From the NCBI GenBank assembly GCA_028708425.1, contig JAQVYY010000002.1, positions 62,001-126,000 of the forward strand: 64,000 bases of DNA, in the 5' to 3' direction. This DNA is from Bacteroidales bacterium. Lineage in GTDB: Bacteria; Bacteroidota; Bacteroidia; Bacteroidales; Tenuifilaceae. The notes beneath the pieces were generated by a model. The model had not been told where the DNA came from. It was given only the letters and a program-made list of their open reading frames with translations, and made no database searches. The position numbers and the translations under genes are program-made. Below, piece after piece: positions 8,581 to 16,469 of the stretch. Position 1 is the stretch's first letter; each line of letters begins with the position of its first letter.

Positions 8581-8720
8581 CCCGCATTATTCATCAATTT
8601 TGTAAAAGATGAATTCAAATGCAGGTTACCCCGGCATGGTCGACCCCCAATTTTAGGTAACAAAATTGGTTGTGAGGCTTATTCGCTGTCGGAGACCCCA
8701 ATTATTTGAATGAATAATTG
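8578..8720 (+). repeat. Repeat family 2, copy 1 (inside the hydrogenase sensory operon)
   Basis: About 143 bp, AT-rich and non-coding. The left part holds nested inverted repeats (CCCGCATT, ATTCATC / GATGAAT); the right end is CAATTATTTGAATGAATAATTG, written here as two arms CAATTATT and AATAATTG. Related copies are at 21864-22117 (split), 25699-25852, 41998-42141 and 44408-44489. It separates the PHP gene from the second ATPase gene and includes the PHP stop codon. Confidence 0.85.
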
Positions 8721-8765
8721 GAGCTAAAAGACTTTTGTGAATTTTATTTTAAATATAATGCACAT

Positions 8766-9302
8766 ATGATTGAGCTTTCGTTGCACTTACTTGATATTGC
8801 CCAGAATTCAATTGTAGCGGGCGCAAAAACGATTGGAATAACCATTGTTGAGGATACCGAAACGGATACTCTATCCATCGAAATAACCGACGATGGGAAG
8901 GGCATGCCGCCCGAGGTGTTAGCTGGCGTAATGGATCCTTATACCACGTCCCGAACTACACGTAAAGTGGGGTTGGGGTTGCCTTTACTCAACGATGCCT
9001 GTAAAAGCACAGGAGGGAAGCTATCCATCGATTCAGAGCTGGGTAAGGGCACAGAGGTATTGGCTACACTTGGTTTAACCCATATCGATAGGCAACCGTT
9101 GGGCGATATGGCAGGTGTTATAGTTATGCTTATTACAGCCAATCCGTTAATTCGATTTATTTACACCCATACTAAAAATGGGAATGAGTATAAGCTTGAT
9201 ACCCTTGAGGTGAACGAGGTGTTAGATGGAATGCCCATTAATACACCACAAGTGGGTAAAATGTTGAAAGAGATGATATCTTCGAATTTAGAAGAATTAT
9301 AA
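8766..9302 (+). CDS. GHKL ATP-binding protein, copy 2, with C-terminal extension
   Basis: The preferred start is ATG 8766 (MIELSLHLLDIAQNSIVAGA), which is where homologues begin; a longer TTG reading from 8718 starts inside the repeat. HATPase_c boxes: N box LDIAQNSIVAGAK, G1 DDGKGMPPEV, and G2 KVGLGLPLLNDACK. About 70 further residues follow, with no clear motif apart from a hydrophobic strand (GVIVMLITANP). Length about 178 residues. Such stand-alone histidine-kinase-like ATPases with an IAQNS N box usually precede the HydABC subunits in anaerobes. No His phosphoacceptor domain. Likely the last gene of the sensory transcript, since a new promoter follows at 9334-9395. Confidence 0.87.
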   Translation: MIELSLHLLDIAQNSIVAGAKTIGITIVEDTETDTLSIEITDDGKGMPPEVLAGVMDPYTTSRTTRKVGLGLPLLNDACKSTGGKLSIDSELGKGTEVLATLGLTHIDRQPLGDMAGVIVMLITANPLIRFIYTHTKNGNEYKLDTLEVNEVLDGMPINTPQVGKMLKEMISSNLEEL

Positions 9303-9328
9303 ATAAACAATCTAGGTTATAAAACATG

Positions 9329-9395
9329 AACCTTTTGTCTGGAAAGGTTTATTAATTAGATAAATTTGCCTTTTTAATTGTTAATTGAATAACAA
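9329..9395 (+). promoter_or_regulatory. HydABC promoter: hairpin, -33/-7 boxes and Rex-like operator
   Basis: TAAATTTG at 9361-9368 is an exact TAnnTTTG -7 box, with TTTG at 9334-9337 as -33 (23-bp spacer, the upper end of the known range). TTGTTAATTGAATAACAA at 9378-9395 is a 6-bp perfect inverted repeat (TTGTTA-N6-TAACAA) fitting the Rex operator TTGTTAANNNNTTAACAA with one mismatch. It would overlap the transcription start, a repressing position. An inverted repeat AACCTTT-N7-AAAGGTT (9329-9349) overlaps the -33 and may end the upstream transcript or bind another regulator. Confidence 0.6.
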
Positions 9396-9415
9396 ACCAA
9401 AGAAATCCAATAGTT

Positions 9416-9814
9416 ATGACAAAAGTTAAATCATTGGCCGACCTTAAGAAGATGAAGGATCAGTTTCAGTCTAAGGTTGACCTTAGAGAGAAAGGCGAGG
9501 ATCCCGAGAGCCGTGTCCAGCTTAAAGTTGCCATGGCAACTTGTGGTATTGCTTCTGGAGCCAAAGCCGTAATGGAGTTTTTTATCGATGAGCTTGAAAA
9601 ACGTAACATCGATGCCGTGGTTACCCAAACAGGTTGTATGGGTTACTGCTATGCCGAACCCACTGTTGAGGTGAAATTACCAGATCAAGATCCCGTTGTA
9701 TTTGGTTACGTTGACAATAAAAAAGCCGATGAGATTATTGAGAAGTACATTAAAAACGGCGAGCTAGTTGACGGAATTATTCCAGTTAATTACGACACAA
9801 TCGATAATAAATAA
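9416..9814 (+). CDS. (2Fe-2S) ferredoxin-domain protein of the hydrogenase operon
   Basis: 132 residues with a thioredoxin-like [2Fe-2S] ferredoxin fold. The cluster ligands read ATCGIASGA and, about 35 residues on, TGCMGYC. The N-terminus (VKSLADLKKMKDQFQSKVDL) is typical of the small proteins encoded just before NuoF/HydB subunits in anaerobic HydABC operons. It may be an extra electron-transfer subunit, or a carrier between complex and pool. First gene of the promoter at 9334-9395; 20 bp separate it from hydB, whose ATG is preceded by a strong Shine-Dalgarno (AAAGGAG). The exact role in the trimeric complex is not established. Confidence 0.87.
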   Translation: MTKVKSLADLKKMKDQFQSKVDLREKGEDPESRVQLKVAMATCGIASGAKAVMEFFIDELEKRNIDAVVTQTGCMGYCYAEPTVEVKLPDQDPVVFGYVDNKKADEIIEKYIKNGELVDGIIPVNYDTIDNK

Positions 9815-9834
9815 CCGCTAAAGGAGATATAGTA

Positions 9835-11625
9835 ATGGCAAAATATAAATCGCACCTACTTGTTTGCGGTGGAACCGGATGCATAGCGTCAGCAAGTGAT
9901 TCCATAGCTGCGAATCTGAAAGACGAGTTGGCTAAAAAAGGTCTCGAAAACGAGGTGCAGGTGATTATGACTGGCTGCTTTGGATTCTGCGAAAAGGGGC
10001 CAATTGTTAAAGTGTTACCCGATAATACTTTTTACACAGAGGTTAAACCTGGGGATGTTGAAGAAATCATCGAAGAGCACATAATTAAGGGGCGTAAAGT
10101 AAATCGTTTACTTTATACCGACCCAACTACTGAGGAGCATGTGAGCGATTCTAAGCACATGGGTTTCTACCAAAAGCAAATTCGTATTGCTCTTCGAAAC
10201 TGTGGTGTTGTTGACCCCGAAAATATTAATGAGTATATTGGTCGCGAAGGTTACCAGGCTTTAGGGAGAGTATTTGAAATGGGCGCGCAGGCAGCTATCG
10301 AAGAGTTAAAAAAATCTGGGCTACGTGGCCGTGGAGGTGGAGGCTTCCCAACCGGATTAAAGTGGGAATTTGCATCTAAAAACCAGGCCGATCAGAAATA
10401 TGTAATCTGTAATGCCGATGAGGGTGACCCAGGCGCATTTATGGATAGGTCAATCCTTGAGGGTGACCCACATACAGTGTTAGAGGCCATGATAATTAAT
10501 GGCTTCTGTATTGGAGCAACTAAAGGATTAATTTACATTCGCGCTGAGTATCCTCTTGCAATTAAAAGGTTGCTTACAGCTCTTGAGCAGGCGCGTGAGT
10601 ACGGGTTGCTAGGGAAAGATATTCTTGGTAGCGGTTTCGATTTCGATATCGAAATTCGTTACGGAGCTGGTGCTTTTGTTTGTGGAGAGGAAACTGCCCT
10701 AATCCATTCAATGGAGGGTAATAGGGGTGAGCCTACCGTTAAACCACCATTCCCAGCCGAGAAAGGATACCGAGGAAAACCATCAAACGTAAATAACGTT
10801 GAAACATACGCTAACGTACCGGTTATTTTTCTTAAGGGGCACGAGTGGTTCTCATCAATTGGGTCCGAAAAATCAAAAGGAACCAAAGTTTTTGCCCTTG
10901 CAGGTAATGTTAATAACGTTGGCCTTATTGAGGTGCCAATGGGAATCACCCTTCGCGAAATTATTTATGAGATTGGCGGTGGAATTAAGGATGGCAAAAA
11001 GTTTAAAGCAGTTCAAACTGGTGGTCCATCGGGTGGTTGCTTAACCGAGAAGCATCTTGATACAAAAATTGATTACGATAACCTTCTTGCTGCGGGCTCA
11101 ATGATGGGTTCAGGTGGTATGATTGTGTTAGACGAGACTAGCTGCATGGTTTCTGTAGCCAAATTTTACCTTGAATTTACCGTTGAGGAGAGCTGCGGAA
11201 AGTGTGCTCCTTGTCGCGTAGGTAACAAGCGCCTTCATGAGTTACTCGATCGTATTACTCAGGGTAAAGGAACTATGGAAGATCTTGAAAGACTTCGTAA
11301 TCTTGGCGAAGTAATTAAGGATACATCTCTCTGTGGTCTTGGACAAACAGCTCCAAATCCTGTTCTTTCAACCCTTGATAACTTCTACGATGAGTATGTA
11401 GGACACGTTAAGGATCATAAGTGTCTTGCTGGTCAGTGTAAAGCGCTTATGCAGTACGTTATCGATCAGGACGCATGCGTTGGTTGTACAGCTTGTGCAA
11501 GGGTTTGCCCGGTTAACGCTATTAGTGGCGAACGTAAGCAGCCCCACTTTATTGATACTAGTATATGTATTAAGTGTGGTGCTTGTATAGAGAAGTGTAA
11601 ATTTAGTGCCATTAACATTATATAA
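9835..11625 (+). CDS. hydB: HydB: NuoF-like NAD(H)/FMN subunit of electron-bifurcating-type [FeFe] hydrogenase
   Basis: 596 residues, the full HydB architecture. An N-terminal thioredoxin-like 2Fe-2S domain (CGGTGCIAS, TGCFGFC) comes first. The NuoF core has the FMN/NADH-binding glycine-rich segment GLRGRGGGGFPTGLKWEFA (around residue 165), GAGAFVCGEETAL and the 4Fe-4S ligands SCGKCAPCRVG...CGLGQ. A C-terminal 2[4Fe-4S] ferredoxin domain (CVGCTACARVCP, CIKCGACIEKC) closes the protein. It oxidises or reduces NAD(H) and passes electrons to HydA, and in characterised trimers couples this to ferredoxin. The N- and C-terminal Fe-S domains distinguish it from the short HydB-like protein at 18272-19453. 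Cytosolic; co-transcribed with ferredoxin, hydA and hydC. Confidence 0.94.
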   Translation: MAKYKSHLLVCGGTGCIASASDSIAANLKDELAKKGLENEVQVIMTGCFGFCEKGPIVKVLPDNTFYTEVKPGDVEEIIEEHIIKGRKVNRLLYTDPTTEEHVSDSKHMGFYQKQIRIALRNCGVVDPENINEYIGREGYQALGRVFEMGAQAAIEELKKSGLRGRGGGGFPTGLKWEFASKNQADQKYVICNADEGDPGAFMDRSILEGDPHTVLEAMIINGFCIGATKGLIYIRAEYPLAIKRLLTALEQAREYGLLGKDILGSGFDFDIEIRYGAGAFVCGEETALIHSMEGNRGEPTVKPPFPAEKGYRGKPSNVNNVETYANVPVIFLKGHEWFSSIGSEKSKGTKVFALAGNVNNVGLIEVPMGITLREIIYEIGGGIKDGKKFKAVQTGGPSGGCLTEKHLDTKIDYDNLLAAGSMMGSGGMIVLDETSCMVSVAKFYLEFTVEESCGKCAPCRVGNKRLHELLDRITQGKGTMEDLERLRNLGEVIKDTSLCGLGQTAPNPVLSTLDNFYDEYVGHVKDHKCLAGQCKALMQYVIDQDACVGCTACARVCPVNAISGERKQPHFIDTSICIKCGACIEKCKFSAINII

Positions 11626-11641
11626 TAGGGGAGTAGGATAA

Positions 11642-13429
11642 ATGGAAACAGTAAAACTTACCATAGATAATAAAGAGATTGAAGTTCCTAAAGGGACTAC
11701 AATTCTTAAAGCTGCTAAGCAGCTAGGGATTGAAATTCCCGTGCTTTGCTACATGGAGCTTAAAGATCTAAATATTGAGAATAAACCTGCGGGTTGCCGT
11801 ATTTGTGTTGTTGAGGTTGAAGGACGTAGAAACTTAGCGCCCTCATGTTCAACCGACTGTACCGATGGTATGGTGGTTAAAACACACACCATGCGCGTCA
11901 TTAATGCACGTAGAACCATCTTAGAACTTATTTTAAGCGACCACCCAAAGGATTGTTTAATTTGTGCTAAGAGCGGTCATTGCGAACTTCAAGACATGGC
12001 CATTAAGTTGGGCGTTCGTCATATTCCAGGTCAGGAGTTTGCCGAAATGAGCACCTATAGGCTAGATACATCGCCCTCAATTATTCGCGATCTCGACAAG
12101 TGTATTATGTGCCGTAGGTGCGAAATGATGTGTAACGAGGTGCAAACTGTGGGTGCGCTTGACGCAATTAATCGTGGATTTACCGCAGCAGTAGCCCCTG
12201 CTTTTGAGCAGGATCTTGTTCATTCATCATGTACATATTGCGGACAGTGTGTTGCGGTTTGCCCAACCGGTGCTTTAACCGAGGTTGATCACACACCAAA
12301 AGTAATACGCGCCCTTGCCGACCCAACCAAAACGGTAGTAGTTCAAACTGCACCAGCAGTTCGTGTTGCTCTAGGTGAAGAGTTTGGAATGGAACCGGGA
12401 ACAATTGTTACTGGGAAAATGGCCAATGCTCTTCGCCAAATAGGTTTCGATTATGTTTTCGACACTGACTTTGCAGCAGACTTAACCATTATGGAAGAGG
12501 GGTCTGAACTTCTCGATCGTTTAACTCGTCACTTAGGTGGAGATAAGGATGTAAGGTTGCCTATTCTCACCAGTTGCTGTCCGGCATGGGTAAATTTCTT
12601 TGAGCACAACTTTAACGATATGCTCGATGTACCCTCTACGGCTAAATCGCCACAGCAAATGTTTGGTGCAATTGCCAAGAGTTACTTTGCAGAGAAGCTA
12701 AAGATTAAGCGCGAAGACATGGTTGTGGTTTCGGTTATGCCTTGCCTCGCTAAGAAGTACGAAGCTCAGCGCGATGAGTTTAAGGTGAATGGTAATCCCG
12801 ATGTGGATCTATCAATATCTACTCGTGAGTTGGCTCATCTTATAAAAGAGTTCAATATTAACCTTGCCGACCTAGAGGATGAAGATTTTGACCGTCCATT
12901 GGGTGAGTCAACTGGAGCTGGAGTGATTTTCGGTGCTACCGGTGGTGTTATTGAGGCTGCAACACGTACAGCTTACGAATTACATACTGGTAAGAAGCTA
13001 GAGAAAATTGACTTTAAGGAGCTACGTGGAATGAAAGGAATTCGTTCTGCTACTGTTGATTTTAACGGTCTTCCAATTAATATTGGTATAGCTCATGGTT
13101 TAGCCAATGCACGCCAACTACTCGAGGAGGTACGTAGCGGTAAGGCCAACTACCATGCAATAGAGGTAATGGCATGCCCTGGTGGATGTATTGGTGGTGG
13201 CGGACAGCCGCTTCATCATGGTGATAGCGACATTATTAAAGCTCGTTTCGACGCTATTTACCGTGAGGATGCAGGCAAACCAATCAGGAAATCGCACGAG
13301 AACCCTTATATTATTAAACTTTATGAGGAGTATCTGGGTGAGCCCCTGAGCGAAAGGTCGCATCAATTGCTGCATACACATTATTTTGATAAAGGAACTA
13401 AGGATGTTTACATTAAATTGGAGGATTAG
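11642..13429 (+). CDS. hydA: HydA: catalytic [FeFe]-hydrogenase subunit (group A, trimeric type)
   Basis: 595 residues. Domains: N-terminal 2Fe-2S plant-type domain (CYMELKDLN...CRICVVEV...CSTDC), the His-ligated 4Fe-4S segment (HPKDCLICAKSGHCELQD), a 2[4Fe-4S] domain (CIMCRRCEMMC, CTYCGQCVAVCP), then the H-cluster domain. The three loops are canonical: TSCCPAW (near residue 310), MPCLAKKYE (near 366) and MACPGGCIGGGGQP (near 510). The ending GEPLSERSHQLLHTHYFD is the usual small-subunit-like tail. It evolves or consumes H2 in the cytosol using electrons from HydB/HydC. Compared with the second HydA, the first 2Fe-2S loop carries a short insertion. Maturation genes hydE, hydF and hydG are not in this window. 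Confidence 0.95.
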   Translation: METVKLTIDNKEIEVPKGTTILKAAKQLGIEIPVLCYMELKDLNIENKPAGCRICVVEVEGRRNLAPSCSTDCTDGMVVKTHTMRVINARRTILELILSDHPKDCLICAKSGHCELQDMAIKLGVRHIPGQEFAEMSTYRLDTSPSIIRDLDKCIMCRRCEMMCNEVQTVGALDAINRGFTAAVAPAFEQDLVHSSCTYCGQCVAVCPTGALTEVDHTPKVIRALADPTKTVVVQTAPAVRVALGEEFGMEPGTIVTGKMANALRQIGFDYVFDTDFAADLTIMEEGSELLDRLTRHLGGDKDVRLPILTSCCPAWVNFFEHNFNDMLDVPSTAKSPQQMFGAIAKSYFAEKLKIKREDMVVVSVMPCLAKKYEAQRDEFKVNGNPDVDLSISTRELAHLIKEFNINLADLEDEDFDRPLGESTGAGVIFGATGGVIEAATRTAYELHTGKKLEKIDFKELRGMKGIRSATVDFNGLPINIGIAHGLANARQLLEEVRSGKANYHAIEVMACPGGCIGGGGQPLHHGDSDIIKARFDAIYREDAGKPIRKSHENPYIIKLYEEYLGEPLSERSHQLLHTHYFDKGTKDVYIKLED

Positions 13430-13431
13430 TC

Positions 13432-13914
13432 ATGTCACATATTAAAGTTGAGCTAAAAAAGGAGGATGTTGCCAAGCTCAAGGAGATTTGCAAATCCTTC
13501 AACAATAACGGTGCAGAAATTATAAACGTTCTACACCAAGCACAAAATCACTTCGGTTATTTACCCGCAGAGGTACAAGAGGTTATAGCTTACGAGTTAA
13601 ATATTTCTGTAGCTAAGATTTATGGAATAGTAACTTTTTACTCTTTCTTTTCCATGATACCCAAGGGAAAACACCCCATTAGCATATGCACAGGTACTGC
13701 TTGTTACGTACGTGGCGCCGAGAAAGTGGTTGATGAATTTAAGAAAGCACTTAATATTAATGTTGGAGAAACCACATCCGATGGTAAATTCTCATTAGGT
13801 TGCCTTCGTTGTGTTGGCGCCTGCGGTTTAGCACCTGTGGTGCTGATTGGCGAGAAAGTTTACGGTCGAGTTTCACCCGATGGTGTTAAGGATATTATTA
13901 AGGAGTACGAATAG
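13432..13914 (+). CDS. hydC: HydC: NuoE-like 2Fe-2S subunit
   Basis: 160 residues, the 24-kDa NuoE/thioredoxin-like 2Fe-2S protein of HydABC. A helical N-terminal half (IINVLHQAQNHFGYLPAEVQ, typical of NuoE) is followed by the cluster ligands CTGTACYVRGA and GCLRCVGACGLAP. It begins 2 bp after hydA ends, with a Shine-Dalgarno-like GGAGG inside the hydA tail, so the two are translationally linked. It ends the operon, with a strong terminator at 13941-13972 shared with the convergent glnN. Confidence 0.95.
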   Translation: MSHIKVELKKEDVAKLKEICKSFNNNGAEIINVLHQAQNHFGYLPAEVQEVIAYELNISVAKIYGIVTFYSFFSMIPKGKHPISICTGTACYVRGAEKVVDEFKKALNINVGETTSDGKFSLGCLRCVGACGLAPVVLIGEKVYGRVSPDGVKDIIKEYE

Positions 13915-13940
13915 CTAGTCAATAGCTATTGAATATTTTG

Positions 13941-13972
13941 AAAGGGGCTGTGCATAAATGCACAGCCCCTTT
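13941..13972. terminator. Bidirectional rho-independent terminator between hydC and glnN
   Basis: AAAGGGGCTGTGCAT and ATGCACAGCCCCTTT form a perfect 15-bp stem around a 2-nt spacer. A run of T follows on the plus strand and a run of A precedes, so it can stop both the hydrogenase operon and the convergent glnN. Confidence 0.9.
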
Positions 13973-13994
13973 TAATTTGATTGCCTACCTGCTT

Positions 13995-16187
13995 TTAGCG
14001 AGCAAATAGCAATTCTCTATATTTTGGCATTGGCCACATCTCATCGTCAACAATCATTTCAAGTTTATCTATGTGATACCTAATGTCATCTAGGTATGGT
14101 CTAACCGTGGTGTCGTAGAGGCAGGCTTTGTCGTTCATACTATTTTGCCTGTTGGCAACTTTACGTGCCTTTGTCATATTGCGAACCTTATTCTTAATAC
14201 TTTGTATATGTTCCGAGGTTTCTTTAATGAGAGATAGCCTGTCGTCCATTAGCTCATTGTAATCCGAATGCTCACTAAATACATCTTTTAACCCTTGTGC
14301 ATTTTGAATCAATGTATTCATATATCTAACCACAGTGGGGATTATATGGTTCAAAGCGATGTCGCCCAGTACGCGTGATTCAATTTGAGTTTTTTTGATG
14401 AATTTTTCCAATTCGACCTCCACTCTGGCCTCCAGCTCTTTTTCAGTAAAAACCCCAGTTTCACCAAAAACCTTTATGGATTTTTCCTTTAGATAGGCTT
14501 TAATGCCATCAGGAATGTTTGTGGTATTTGTTAATCCTCGACGAGCGGCTTCTTTTACCCAATTTTGGCTATAGCCATTCCCATCAAAGCATATACATTT
14601 AGTGTCTTTGATATATTGTTTTAGGATCTGTAGAATTGCCTCATCCTTTTTTACCCCATTCTCAATTAAACGATCTACTTCTATTTTAAAGTTTTTAAGC
14701 TGGTTGGCCATGATAGTATTTAATACTATTAATGCCGATGCACAGTTGGCAGAGGATCCAACTGCCCGAAACTCAAAACGATTTCCAGTAAATGCAAAGG
14801 GCGAGGTGCGGTTTCGATCCGTGTTGTCCAGAAGTATTTCGGGTAGTTTCCCGATATTTAATTTTATTGATGTTTTTTCATCCGGGGTCATTTCAGAATC
14901 GGGTACAACTTGTTCAAGCTCCCCTAAAATACGGGTTAACTCATTACCTAAAAAGATGGAAATAATTGAAGGTGGTGCCTCGTGTGCACCCAGTCTGTGC
15001 ATATTGCTGGTTGTTAGTATGCTCGCCAGCAGAATGTCTTGATGATTGCAAACTGCTTTCATAGCATTTAGCAGGAAGGTAAGAAATTGTGTGTTTGTAC
15101 GCGGGTTTTTTCCAGGCGAGAATAGGTTGATACCCGTATCTGTAGTTAGCGACCAGTTGCTGTGCTTTCCAGAGCCGTTAATATCTTTAAATGGTTTTTC
15201 ATGAAAAACAACGCGGAAATTATGTTTCCTTGCAACACGCTTCATAATATCCATAATCAGCTGGTTATGGTCGTTGGCTAAATTAGCCTCCTCGAAAATT
15301 GTGGCTACCTCAAACTGGTTGGGCGCCACCTCGTTATGGCGTGTTTTTATGGGAATTCCTAAGGTATAGGCTTCATGTTCAAAATCTTCCATGTAGGCAA
15401 TCACTCTTTCAGGGATTGAACTAAAGTAGTGATCATCTAGCTGCTGATCTTTGGATGAGGAGTGCCCCATAAGGGTACGGTCGGTAAGCATCAAATCGGG
15501 GCGGGCCATAAAGAGGCCTTCGTCTATCAAAAAGTACTCCTGTTCCCATCCCAAATTGCAGGTTACCTTGGTTACTGTCTTACTAAAATACTGGCAAACA
15601 TCCAAAGCTGCCTTTTCTACCTCTGTAAGGGCTTTCAGCAGCGGCATTTTGTAATCCAAGGCTTCGCCTGTATACGACACAAATACTGTGGGTACACATA
15701 GCGTTGTCCCTACTATAAATGCAGGGGAGGAAACGTCCCATGCGGTGTACCCTCTTGCCTCAAAAGTGTTACGAATTCCGCCCGAGGGGAAGCTGGATGC
15801 ATCGGGTTCTTGCTGTACCAGTAAATCGCCACTAAAGTTTTCTACCACGTCTCCGTCTTTATCAATAACGATAAATGCATCATGCTTTTCGGCTGTGGTG
15901 TCTGTAAGCGGGTGAAACCAGTGGGTGTAATGGGTGGCACCATTCTCTATGGCCCAATTTTTCATTCCCAATGCTATTTGATCCGACATTTTGCGGTCGA
16001 TTTTTATACCCTTTTCAATGGCTCCCGTTACGTGTTCATAAGCCTCTTTCGAAAGATGTCTTTTCATCTTTTGTTTATCAAATACATTTTTTGCGAAATA
16101 GCTGGAGGTTAGCTGGCCCTGATGGTCGGGATTTATAGGTTTACGATTGAGAAGTTCCTTTAGTGCGAGAAATCTTAGAGTGGCCAT
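13995..16187 (-). CDS. glnN: Type III glutamine synthetase
   Basis: 730 residues, the length of GSIII, the large glutamine synthetase found in Bacteroidota and cyanobacteria. It makes glutamine from glutamate, ammonia and ATP in the cytosol. Diagnostic segments: the N-terminus MATLRFLALKELLNRKP; ENGATHYTHWFHPLTDTTAEKHDAF; the PSGGIRNTFEARGYTAWD region; LGWEQEYFLIDE with catalytic Glu residues; EVAPNQFEVATIFEEANLANDHNQL; GSGKHSNWS; and NDRTSPFAF-like TDRNRTSPFAFTGNRFEFR. The gene is alone on the minus strand, convergent with hydC. The 282-bp upstream gap is very AT-rich, and I see no exact -7 box in it. Confidence 0.96.
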   Translation of the reverse strand: MATLRFLALKELLNRKPINPDHQGQLTSSYFAKNVFDKQKMKRHLSKEAYEHVTGAIEKGIKIDRKMSDQIALGMKNWAIENGATHYTHWFHPLTDTTAEKHDAFIVIDKDGDVVENFSGDLLVQQEPDASSFPSGGIRNTFEARGYTAWDVSSPAFIVGTTLCVPTVFVSYTGEALDYKMPLLKALTEVEKAALDVCQYFSKTVTKVTCNLGWEQEYFLIDEGLFMARPDLMLTDRTLMGHSSSKDQQLDDHYFSSIPERVIAYMEDFEHEAYTLGIPIKTRHNEVAPNQFEVATIFEEANLANDHNQLIMDIMKRVARKHNFRVVFHEKPFKDINGSGKHSNWSLTTDTGINLFSPGKNPRTNTQFLTFLLNAMKAVCNHQDILLASILTTSNMHRLGAHEAPPSIISIFLGNELTRILGELEQVVPDSEMTPDEKTSIKLNIGKLPEILLDNTDRNRTSPFAFTGNRFEFRAVGSSANCASALIVLNTIMANQLKNFKIEVDRLIENGVKKDEAILQILKQYIKDTKCICFDGNGYSQNWVKEAARRGLTNTTNIPDGIKAYLKEKSIKVFGETGVFTEKELEARVEVELEKFIKKTQIESRVLGDIALNHIIPTVVRYMNTLIQNAQGLKDVFSEHSDYNELMDDRLSLIKETSEHIQSIKNKVRNMTKARKVANRQNSMNDKACLYDTTVRPYLDDIRYHIDKLEMIVDDEMWPMPKYRELLFAR

Positions 16188-16411
16188 AATTTTTATCGTT
16201 ATTTTAAGGATGATGCAAATATCTGCTTTTTTTTGGTGTGCCCCCTTTGTTTTGTATTAAATTTTATTTTTATGGTACTTTTTTATTTTTACACCCCTGA
16301 AAAATGAATATTATCGAAAATTAATGTGTTTTTTTTATAAAATAGATTAATCTGAAAATGATTATGGGAAAAGAGAAAAAGAGTTTTAACTCACCTCTGC
16401 ATATTCTTTAA

Positions 16412-16451
16412 AAGCGGAAGGTCTAACCAAATTTGGTTAGACCTTCCGCTT
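16412..16451. terminator. Terminator downstream of the second hydrogenase operon
   Basis: A 19-bp perfect stem, AAGCGGAAGGTCTAACCAA paired with its complement around a 2-nt spacer (the centre is CCAAATTTGG). It lies 19 bp beyond the stop of the second hydA and before the glnN promoter region. On the minus strand the stem is followed by TTAAAG rather than a long T run, so it could also be a processing or boundary hairpin. Confidence 0.8.
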
Positions 16452-16469
16452 ATTACATTATTAGTGAAC

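Noticed and set aside
8718..8765. TTG start for the second ATPase
   Set aside because: The extra 16 codons lie partly in repeat family 2 and have no homology sense; ATG 8766 begins the typical N-terminus MIELSLHLLDIAQNS.
14602..15042. 146-codon plus-strand ORF inside glnN
   Set aside because: Antisense shadow of the type III glutamine synthetase with no recognisable protein features.
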